Source: Posidonia oceanica (lineage: Eukaryota; Streptophyta; Magnoliopsida; Alismatales; Posidoniaceae). From it: a stretch of 64,000 bases of DNA. The notes below the pieces were generated by a model. That model searched no databases and had not been told where the DNA came from. It worked only from the letters and a program-made list of their open reading frames with translations. Each line of letters begins with the position of its first letter. The first letter of the stretch is position 1. The position numbers and the translations under genes were made by a program. The stretch lies in contig JAZBRS010000074.1 in assembly GCA_037176725.1 (NCBI GenBank), forward strand, positions 63,864,001 to 63,928,000, written 5' to 3'. Shown piece by piece: positions 35,064 through 44,400 of this stretch.

Positions 35064-36541
35064 CCAAAAGCGGCCCCGTTGCAGATGCCCTTCTCCCACC
35101 TGCACTTGCATTCTCACCTTCTTGCTTCAACTCTACTTCAAATCATCATCGTCATCCTTTCAACTCTTGCATTCTTTCTTTTCAAATTGTCATCGTCATC
35201 CTCTCAAACATCGCATCTTCTGCCCGGTGATGACAACCGGAAATGCTTGCCTGCTCAGGAAAGAGTCACCCTGCCTCACCTGGCACTACTCAGATGTCTT
35301 AGCAAGTGAAGGAGCTACCACCAATAAGGACAGGCGAACTGCCCAATCTCACAAGGACATACACCTCTGAGGGAGAAAAATGTTAGGATGTGAGCTTGAA
35401 AAAAGTGAGAATAGACATCTAGGTTTGGGCACATCCAAGGAACAGAAGACGAAGACAGAAGCCGGCCCTAGAGATAGGGGTGTGCAGTCTAACCCTGCTC
35501 CTTCTACCCATCACACAGCAGACCCAAAGCCTAAATCCATTACAATTCAAGCACCCTTCTTTTGCCACCAGAATGGGGATAGCAAAAGCCTGAAAAAAAA
35601 AAAGAGGAAAAAGATCAAGCAAAAAAAAAAGAGGAAAAAAAGAGATACAACAAAAACAAAAACAAAAAAGGGAGAAAAGCAAGCAAAAAAACAAAAAGAA
35701 GAGGAAAAAGGCAAAGGTAGCCCGAAAAACACAGGCACCGTTATCCCCCATACTTTACCAGAGATCTCCAGCATGTCAAGCCTGAAAAAGGGGTCTACCA
35801 CATCCTCCCAAAAGCAAACACATACCTTCTCCTAGCTAGGGGCAGAGAAAGACTGCATACCTATGAGGGAGAAACCTTTCAAAAAAAAAAAAGAGAGAGC
35901 TGAAAGAATAGGTGTAGGTCCTGAGAGTGCGGCCAGTAGCCTGTCCTCACCACATCACCACCTATAATGCCAACAACCTGTTCCGGAGCGCCACCAATAA
36001 GCCGAGAGTCTGAGTAGGACCTAGTGAGTCAAGGACCACTCCCTTCCTCTGCAGCAGGCACCAAAGCACTCCGTACGCTGAGGGCACTCAAGCATCCACC
36101 CAAGCATATCCATCCATTCAAGCATACTCATCCATCTAAGCATACTACTCATCTTCATAAGCATATCACCTGCATCATGCATACATGCATCCTCTTTTAT
36201 TCCTTTCCTCTTCCATCAATCTCTCCCGCTCTGCAACGCGCTTTGGCCCTGAGACAGTACTCCTCCCCAGCAGAGGCACATCGGCGACACTCAAGCTGCG
36301 CTGGTCCAGGTTTCCTGCCGGCCCTCGCCCCCGCATTCGCCGGACTGCTGCCAATTCCCTTTGTTTATTTGTGCTTAATTGCTATGTTCTGTTATCAACT
36401 GCTGAATGCATATGGAACTACATTTTCAGTCTCAGTTTCTGCTTGCTGTCAGTGATTACATACCTGCGAGATCTAACTGTTTATTGATAGCAGGTACCTC
36501 AAGCCTTGCAGTAATCAGCCTGTCTTCTGCAATCAAGTATA
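35064..36541 (+). other. Spacer between integrase and the PMD-like gene (element E)
   Basis: No ORF with homology. It aligns in patches with 50910-52402 of element C on the minus strand (for example GCCTGTCCTCACCAC words), with an A-rich run at 35590-35710. It may act as an intron: an AG|GTACCT at 36492-36499 lies 48 nt before the next ATG, and C has the same word 47 nt before its ATG. Confidence 0.55.
36485..36499 (+). promoter_or_regulatory. Candidate splice site before the PMD-like gene
   Basis: TTGATAGCAG|GTACC. In element C the matching word is CTGTTTACAG|GTACCT (minus strand, 50966-50951), a good acceptor. The word could also be read as a donor (CAG|GTACCT), so the direction is not settled. 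Confidence 0.35.
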
Positions 36542-37720
36542 ATGGGTTTTCCTACTCTACTGACTCCCGCACACTGCTCGGAAACCCTGCAAGAATGGAT
36601 CAGCAGGCTCACACAATAGGACTGTGAACAGTTGCGCCTGTGGGGTATACCAACCAAGCTGCTAAAGGCTGCTGATGTGAAGGTCAGCCGCCACCTTCTG
36701 TGTGCCGCCGCGAGATTCTGGAAGCCGGCGCATCATGTCTTCCGCTTCAACAAAACTGAGCTGACACCTACACTGGAAGAGGTGCGTCGGATATGCGGCT
36801 TTTCGAAGATCTTGGGGCCGCCTGTTTTCATGAGGCGCGACGGATATCTCCGGGTCCTGAGCCAACTGACTGGGCTCTCCACTCAAGACTGCCAACAGAA
36901 GCTAATCTGCACCAGTGGACCAGAGCCTATGCTTCGCCTTGCACACTTTGATGATATCTTGAACAAGCGTGCTGACCTCGGAGATGAGCTGTGGCTCCGG
37001 GGATTCGTCATCCGCTTTTTGGGCGAACTAATCTTTACTCATGGCCGACTGACAATGGCCATCGAGGTCGCAGAAATTGCACTAGCTGTGGTGACCCAGC
37101 ACATAGATCTGGCACCAGTTGTCTTGGCAGAGACATATCGCGGGCTGGACCGCATTTCTCATCGCTACCGCCACTTCCAGGGTTGCGGAGCACTCATACA
37201 AGTCTGGCTGACCGCGCACTTAGAAATGAACCTCCTGCGCCCTCAAGTGCATGCTTTCGAAGCTTACTGCAGCAGCGCCCGTACCAGAGCAGACAAGAGC
37301 GTCAAAGATGAGTACGAGAGGCTGTCAGCACTGACTGACGACGCTGTGATCTGGCGCATCGTTCCCTCTGCAGCAGAGCCATTCACAATCTTCTTCAGCG
37401 CGCGTGACACGCGGCTGATCATTCTTCCAGGCTTCACAGCGGGCGTAGAGTACCATCCAATCAGGGTCATGCGCCAGTTCGGCTTCCAGCAGGGCTCCTT
37501 CATTTACAGTACAGCGCCCGAGCTTCTACAGACTTATCCTCTCAGCACCACTGCCCCGACCAAGAAGCTTGCTAGTCTGATGCAGCATGGGGTCCAATCT
37601 ACAGACGTTGCAGCTGTGAGAGGTACTGGATGCACTCCTGATTATGAAGCTGAAGTCCAACAGCTCTGGCCAATCACTGAAGTCCCGCCAGGCGGCCCCC
37701 TATTCCCCGACTCCAGGTAG
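36542..37720 (+). pseudogene. Plant mobile domain-like (PMD/DUF7745-like) extra gene, one nonsense codon
   Basis: About 392 codons from ATG 36542, sense-oriented, downstream of integrase, where Tat elements are known to carry additional ORFs. The segment around FWKPAHHVFRF and ELTPTLEEVRRICGF resembles the 'filled-in, threonine-leucine-glutamate-glutamate' signature of plant mobile domain and DUF7745 proteins; this assignment is from memory and not searched. No catalytic motif is evident. A TAG at 36617-36619 (26th codon) interrupts it; the rest is open for 362 codons from 36632. Element C has a collinear 400-codon copy with two stops at other positions. PMD proteins such as MAIN and MAIL1 act in gene and transposon silencing in Arabidopsis; a role here is unknown. 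The 3' end lacks the basic tail seen in C. Confidence 0.65.
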
Positions 37721-38242
37721 CCAAAGAAGGCCCGGGTTGACTAGGCCCTTGTGCGACCATCATGTGGTCTTCTTTCAAATTGTGCTGTACATTTCTGGCC
37801 TGCCGCAGGCATTGTACTTATCAAGATCATATCAATGGAAACTGTTTCTGCTTTCTGCTTGCACATCAAGACTCTTTGCTGCATTGCATATCATCATTAT
37901 TATTATCTTGGGCCCTCTAATCAGACTTGCAGACACCCCAACGCGGCGAAGTCCTCAACACCCAATCCGGAGCCCAGAGCATCTGCAGGCCCGCGACACC
38001 AAGCTCCGCCGTCCGGCGTCTCCAGCTGGTCATCCCCGGCTGGACCACTGTCCTCTGTGGGCTGGCACCCCAAACTGCCCGGCGAAAGGTCCATCAACCT
38101 GTCATCCTCCTCAGCTGTTCATCCTTAGCTGAGTCCCCTGCGGGCTAGCACCCCAAACTGCTCGGCGATGTGTCCGTCAACCTATCTTCCATCCACTCGC
38201 TTATCTGTCTTTGCATCCTGATGCCAGGGGCGCATCGGCCAT

Positions 38243-38269
38243 CCCCTGGTATCATCCTGATACCAGGGG
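38243..38269 (+). other. Hairpin H1, copy 1 (E)
   Basis: Perfect 12-bp stem CCCCTGGTATCA / TGATACCAGGGG with loop TCC. Another CCAGGGG at 38224-38230 could compete for the same 5' arm. Confidence 0.75.
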
Positions 38270-38627
38270 CATCTTTTGGTCGCCCGGTGGTATCATCCCT
38301 AGCTGATCATCCCCAACTGAATTCTCTGCGGGCTAGCACCCCGAACTGCTCGGCGAAAGGTCCGTCAACCTGACACTCTTCTCGACTGGTCATCCCCAGT
38401 CGAGTCCCCAGTTGGTCGCCCCCAACTGGATTATCATCTCTGCGGGCTGGCACCCCAAACTGCCTGGCGAAAGGTCCGTCAACCTGTCATCCTCCTCAGC
38501 TGTTCATCCTCAACTGAGTCCCTTGCGGGCTGGCACCCCAAACTGCTCGGCGATGGGTCCGTCAACCTATCTTCCATCCACTCGCTTATCTGTCTTTGCA
38601 TCCTGATGCTAGGGGCGCACCGGCCAT

Positions 38628-38654
38628 CCCCTGGTATCATCCTGATACCAGGGG
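38628..38654 (+). other. Hairpin H1, copy 2 (E)
   Basis: Same 12-bp stem and loop as the copy at 38243-38269, in the next long repeat. Confidence 0.75.
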
Positions 38655-39086
38655 CATCTTTTGGCCGCCCTGTGGTATCATCCCCAGCTGATCATCCCCA
38701 GCTGAGTCCTCTTCTCGGCTGGTCATCCCCAGTCGAGTCCCCAGTTGGTCGCCCCTAGCTGAATCATTATCCCTTGCGGACTAGCACCCCAAACTGCTCG
38801 GCGAAAGGTCCGTCAACCTGACACTCTTCTCGGCTGGTCATCCCCAGCTGAGTCCCCAGTTGGTCGCCCCCAGCGGGATCCTTATCTCTGCGGGCTAGCA
38901 CCCCAAACTGCTCGGCGAAAGGTCCGTCAACCTGACACTCTTCTCGGCTGGTCATCCCCAGCTGAGTCCCCAGCTGATCGCCCTCAGCTGAGTCCCTTGC
39001 GGGCTGGTACCCCAAACTACTCGTCTGACAAGCACGACACTCTTGTCATCACTCTCTGCTTTCGATGCCAAGGACGCGCTGGCCAA

Positions 39087-39113
39087 CCCCTGGTGTCGTC
39101 CCGACACCAGGGG
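39087..39113 (+). other. Hairpin H1, copy 3 (E), with two compensatory changes
   Basis: CCCCTGGTGTCG / CGACACCAGGGG, loop TCC. Two A-T pairs of copies 1 and 2 are G-C pairs here, so both sides of the stem changed together. Confidence 0.78.
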
Positions 39114-39190
39114 CATCTTTTGATCGCCCCTTGGTATCATTCCTTCCCTCTTTCCTCCATGACGTTCCTGGCGTCATGGGATGATTTCTT

Positions 39191-39364
39191 CTCATCATTC
39201 CCTTACCCCTTCTTTGCCGGCCGATAAGTCCGATATCTTATCATTCTCATCATTCCCTTACCCCTTCTTTGCCGGCCGATAAGTCCGATATCTTATCATT
39301 CTCATCATTCTCTTACCCCTTCTTTGCCGGCCGATAAGTCCGATATCTTATCATTCTCATCATT
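39191..39364 (+). repeat. 55-bp tandem repeat, about 3 copies
   Basis: CTCATCATTC recurs at 39191, 39246 and 39301. Each unit holds GATAAG-TCCGATAT-CTTATC, a hairpin matching in place the CGGTAA/TTACCG hairpin of element A and TGACAAG/CTTGTCA at 39026-39048. Confidence 0.85.
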
Positions 39365-39745
39365 CCCTCATCCCTCTCTTTAGCTTAATTTCTCATCATG
39401 ATCTCATCCCCCTCTTTAGCTTAGCTTAATTTCTCATCATGATCTCATCCCCCTCTTTAGCTTAATTTCTCATCATGACCTCATCCCCCTCTTTAGCTTA
39501 ACTTCTCATCATGATCTCATCCCCCTCTTTAGCTTAATTTCTCATCATGATCTCATCCCCCTCTTTAGCTTAATTTCTCATCATGATCTCATCCCCCTCT
39601 TTAGCTTAATTTCTCATCATGATCTCATCCCCCTCTTCAGCTTAACTTCTCATCATGATCTCATCCCCCTCTTTAGCTTAATTTCTCATCATGATCTCAT
39701 CCCCCTCTTTAGATCAATTTCTCATCATTATCTCATCCCCTCTTT
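39365..39745 (+). repeat. 36-bp tandem repeat, about 9-10 copies
   Basis: A unit of TTTAGCTTAATTT plus CTCATCATGATCTCATCC and a CCCTC end. Copies are nearly identical. No hairpin is evident, unlike the neighbouring families. Confidence 0.88.
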
Positions 39746-39794
39746 GCCGGTCGATAAGTCCGATATCTTATCATTCTCATCATGATCTTGCCCC

Positions 39795-39935
39795 CTCTTA
39801 TCAATCAATCAATCACTCGTGCTAGGCTGATATCCGAAACTATCAATCTATCAATCACTCGTGCTAGGCTGATATCCGAAACTATCAATCTATCAATCAC
39901 TCGTGCTAGGCTGATATCCGAAACTATCTCAGGCT
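39795..39935 (+). repeat. About 46-bp tandem repeat, 3 copies
   Basis: Unit around TCACTCGTGCTAGGCTGATA and CCGAAACTATCAATC. It includes the hairpin GATA-TCCGAAAC-TATC and leads into the following array. Confidence 0.8.
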
Positions 39936-39959
39936 GATATTCCTAAACTATCTTCTGGT

Positions 39960-40880
39960 CGATCCATGGTCGGCCCGCAGTTGTGTTATACGGCTGACAT
40001 CCAGTAACTGTCCCTCGTAATTGCACTTTTCCAGTTGATAGGTCTGTAAACTATCCACCGGTTGACAGGACCGTAAACTGTCGCTCCAGTTGATAGGTCT
40101 GTAAACTATCGCGTGCAATTACGTTATACGGCTGACATCCAGTAACTGTCCCTTGCAATTGCGGTTTCCAGTTGATAGGACTGTAAACCATCCTCCAGTT
40201 GATAGGTCTGTAAACTATCCACCGGTTGAGAGGACCGTAAACTGTCGTTAGGCTGATACTCCTAAACTATCACCCGCAATTGCATTATACGGCTGATATC
40301 TAGTAACTATCCCTCATCATTGCGCGTTTCCAGTTGATAGGTCTGTAAACTATCCGCCGGTTGACAGGACCGTAAACTGTCGCTCCAGTTGATAGGTCTG
40401 TAAACTATCCACCAGTTGGTAGGACTGTAAACTACCACGCGCAATCATGTTATACGGCTGACATCCAGTAACTGTCCCTCGCAATGCCGTTTCCAGTTGA
40501 TAGGACTGTAAACTATCCTCCAGTTGATAGGTCTGTAAACTATCCGCCGGTTGACAGGACCGTAAACTGTCGCTCCAGATGATAGACTGTAAACTATCCG
40601 GCATTGCGTTATACGGCTGATATCCAGTAACTATCACTCATGGTTTGTGGCTTCCAGTTGATAGGTCTGTAAACTATCCTCCAGTTGATAGGTCTGTAAA
40701 CTATCCGCCAGTTGATAGGTCTGTAAACTATCCGCCAGTTGATAGGACTGTAAACTATCCCACAACCATGTTATACGGCTGATATCCAGTAACTATCACT
40801 CACAACTGCTCCGGTTGACAGGACCGTAAACTGTCACTCCCGGTTGATAGGACCGTAAACTATCCGGACGATAAGCCCGT
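39960..40880 (+). repeat. Array of about 26 short hairpin modules
   Basis: About 20 modules of the form GRYAG, 9 nt, CTRYC, in units of 26-29 bp, plus about six modules GAYA-TCCAGTAAC-TRTC that mark a longer period. Stem versions include GATAG/CTATC (40037-40055), GACAG/CTGTC (40064-40082) and GGTAG/CTACC (40418-40436), all with a 9-nt loop ending GTAAA. A few modules have one mismatch. No protein coding is supported. Confidence 0.85.
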
Positions 40881-41280
40881 CACCTTATCATTTTTTTTCT
40901 CCTTTTCGGCGTGACCTTGTCCCAGGAAGACGAAGTCACGCACCCCCTTTCTGCGATAGGAGAGTTGGCCTCTCTCCCCTCGCACCCTTCTTTCCTGCTA
41001 GCTTGCTCCCCGGGCGGGGACCAGCTGCACCCTGTTTTCCTTCGCTTTGTCGTGCAAGTCTGGCCTCCCTGCCGGACATTCGCACCACATCGCGCCTTTT
41101 TATCATTTTCTTTGCATCATCTCAGCACTTTCTTAGCTAGCACTGCATATCACTTTAGCATCACCAAGCATTACTTGCACGGCATCAGCATTTTTCTTAT
41201 AGCTGCACTAACTTTTATACTAACTCTTACATTGCATTTAGCATATCACACACAGCACAGCATCCATCTACACTGGCATT
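40881..41280 (+). other. End of tail of element E before the pre-LTR block
   Basis: Non-repeated, with GATAAG...CTTATC near 40870-40890 and CATCA/GCAT words from 41100. No gene seen. Confidence 0.4.
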
Positions 41281-41434
41281 TTGCATTGCGGCAACGGACT
41301 ACGATCTTCGGTGCATCCACCGAATAAGTAGCTCACGCCCATAGCAACCCGCTGCTCCCGCCGGTCAGATGGGGTGTCTTGTCAACCCTGAGCAGCGGCC
41401 GCGCTCCGCTTGCCCTCACTCAGGGAGGGGCATC
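41281..41434 (+). promoter_or_regulatory. Conserved pre-LTR block and polypurine tract (element E)
   Basis: Hairpin TTCGGTG-CATC-CACCGAA at 41307-41324, GGGGTGTC at 41371-41378, GTCAAC at 41381-41386, then CAGGGAGGGG at 41421-41430, the primer for plus-strand DNA, followed by CATC and the LTR. Confidence 0.82.
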
Positions 41435-44400
41435 TGTTGACACCCCATCTTGGCAGGCTTGGACCCTTGGAGCCCTCCTGGTAATTGCTGGATCAAACCC
41501 CAACCAAACCCTAACCCTAATCCTCCTCTCTACCCTTCAAAATCAGCCCATTTTGACCTAAACCTTTACCCCCTCTCCCGACCTCAAAACCTAACCAAAA
41601 TCCATAGGAAAACCCACCACTATCCACTCAACAGGCCTACCCAAAGACCTAGGAATTTCCAAACCCAACCCATCCTTGAAAATCCTAGAAAACTTAGGAG
41701 AAACTACCCTTCTTCTACACCTTGAAACCCCTCCAAAACCTCCTTAGAATCAAACCGAAATTTCAGACCTAAGACTTCAAACCCTAGACTACTCACTCAC
41801 CAATTTTCACCCCATTCCAAGACCATTAAGACCCTCTTTCACCCAAATTATCCTTTTCTCTCTCCGGGATTATCATTTTCTCTCTCCTCTCTCTCTCCTG
41901 ATTATCATCTCTCTTTTCATCCCTTTCTTATCCTTTTTCTGGTCTGGCTGTGGGCCCCCTCTGTGCTTCTATCCTTCCTCTATCTTATCCCTATTTTTAC
42001 TTTATTTTTAACACTTTTTCTGAATTTTTAAAAATCGTTTTCCTCCAACCTATCTTTTTTCCTTTTATCTCCCTCCTTTTTCCATTTCTTTCCTCCTTCT
42101 CTTTTCCTTTTCTCCCTTTTGCAAAAATCCACAAAAACCCATAAAAATCTGCAAAACCTCAAAACACAAAAGAAACAAATTAGAACCCTAAGAAAAAACA
42201 ATTAAAAAATGTTAAACAAGCAATTAACAACTTAAACTTAACTTAAGCGAGTTAAAAAGAAAACCAAGCATGCAAACTAAAAAATGCAAAACAAATCAAA
42301 AGAAAACACTGAAAAATCAAGGAAAAAGCTAAAATAAAATCAAAACCCACCAAAGGTAAAAACCCATCAGAAGAATTAAAAAACAAACCCAAAAAGAAGA
42401 ATTAAAAAATCAAATACTAAAACAAGTAATTAAAGAAGGCAAAAGATTTAACCTAGTAAACATAAGCAAAACAAGTTAAAAACTTAATTAAAAAAGAAAA
42501 GAAAAACACATCTGAAAAGACTTAAAAAACACCCTATCAAACCAGAAAAATCCAACTAAAAACTTCAAGAAAAAAACCAATAAATAAAAATCCAAACATA
42601 ACTTGAAAGACTTAAAAGGAAGAAACCCTAAGAAGACTAAAACTTAAAAACTTAAAACCAACCCTGATTAATACAAAATTAAATCCTAAAAAATCCTAAT
42701 CAATATCCTAAGTGTCCAACAAGGGAAATACAATTTTTAAAACAATTTAAAAAAGGTTTAACAAACATTTAATCCAGTGAAAACCAATTAAAAACAAAAC
42801 CAAAACCCTAAAACCCTAATCAAGCCCAAAACACATTAATCAACTCAAAATAACCATTAAAAATCTTAATTAAAATCCTAACCTACAGCAAAACTCTTCT
42901 AATATTTTTACTTATTTTTAGTTTATTTTTACCTATTTTATTTCCCCATTCTACCCTCTCTTTCTTTCTTCCTTCTTTCTTTCTTTCTTTCTTTCTTTCC
43001 TTACTGGGCTCAATCCGGCCCGTTTCTTCTTTTTTTTCTTTTTTTCTTTCTTTTTTCTCGGCCCGCAGCAGTCCGGCCCGCTTCCTTCTCCCCCTTCTTC
43101 TTCCTTCTTCCCCTGTGCTTTTTCTCTTTTCCACCGGTTCTTCCCACGAGCTGCTGCCAACAGTCTTCCCTCCTCCGGTTTAAATTCAAGCTTCAATCCA
43201 ATCGTCTACAGCAGCTCGCCGCCCTCTCCTATCTCAGCTTCTTTTCCGGAGGCATTGAATGCCGGTCGCCTCGCCGACGCCCGTCGCTTCTGCTGCAGTG
43301 CCGCCGGTGGATTTCAAAAGTTTCCAGCGCGCCAGCAGCCAGCCTCCTCCGGATAAAAAGCCTCCCGTTCATTCCTTCAACTCCATCAGAAAACCATCAG
43401 TGAATTGGCAAGCAACGAGAGACCACCAGCAAACCAGAGAGTGGAGAGCAAACCAGAGAGCAATTCCACCTTCTTCCCACCTGTGCGACCCTCCTCCTTC
43501 TCCTCTTCACCTCCCAATTTCCAGAGAGAAGAGAGCAGTGAGAGTAGAGCTTGAGGAAGTTCTTGGCATCCCGGAGAAGAACCCAGATCCCACACCATTT
43601 CCCACTCCTCAGAACCTCTCCCATTCCTTCCCAAATTCAGAAAAACTTCCTTCACCTCTTCCAGTAAACCAAGCCCCGTCCAAGCCTTCATCCTTCTCCC
43701 AATTCCTCCCCCAACTTCACCCAACAGCCAGCCTTCATCCCCCGATTTCCAATTGCCTTTTCACCACCTAATCACCCCCTGATACACCACCTGAAGCCAC
43801 CTGCAACCCAGCGCAACCCATCACACAATTCCCCTCACCACAGCCCGCAGCTTCTTCCCAAACTCCACCCCGACAATCCCTGATCCACCACTTTTCCGGA
43901 GCCTCCGCCCTCGAACCCAACCATCCACCACAGCCCTTAAATTCCACAACAAACACCTGGACCATCTTCAGCCCAGAAAACCGACCCAGCTCCAAGTCCA
44001 CTCCACGCTCTCCAGAAGACCTCTCCGAGCATCCAACCTCACTCGCCAGACTCCCAGCAACCTCCCGGAGGGTTCCACTCCACCGGGCGAGCAGCAACAA
44101 CCCCCCCCACCTCCGGCAGTATTCTCTGAACCCACAAACGCCGATCCTCCGTCCACGCTGCAGAACCGTCGCCTGATCGCTTGAGAAGCTCCGGAGCATC
44201 GTCCTGAAGACGTCCGAACCACCGTGAGCCGCTGGAAGCCTCCGCAGCGACCGGACGACGAGCACCGACCGGCTCCGACCCTGTCGAGGTCGGGAGCACC
44301 CTCCAGACGCCGCGACAGGTAATCACTAACCTCCCCCGCTCTCCCTCTTCCCCCTGCTGCTTCCCCGCCGGTCAGAGCCGGATTCCGAGCCTTCCAGACG

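Larger units (their letters stand above)
37721..39190 (+). repeat. Complex hairpin-bearing repeats in tail of E
   Basis: Repeated words GCGGGCTGGCACCCCAAACT, CGGCGAAAGGTCC and TCATCCCCAG occur in a long period (about 386 bp between 38221 and 38607) with shorter internal repeats. Stems include CTCGACTGG/CCAGTCGAG (38381-38404), CCAGTTGG/CCAACTGG (38408-38429) and CAGCTGA/TCAGCTG (38971-38990), the last two with the same loop TCGCCC. No coding function is supported. Confidence 0.75.

Noticed and set aside
35380..35835. 151-codon ORF rich in Lys after integrase
   Set aside because: Arises from an A-rich run; element C has no matching protein, only matching nucleotides in patches.
39365..39745. 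36-bp direct repeats as a CRISPR array
   Set aside because: Copies abut with no unique spacers, in plant retrotransposon DNA.
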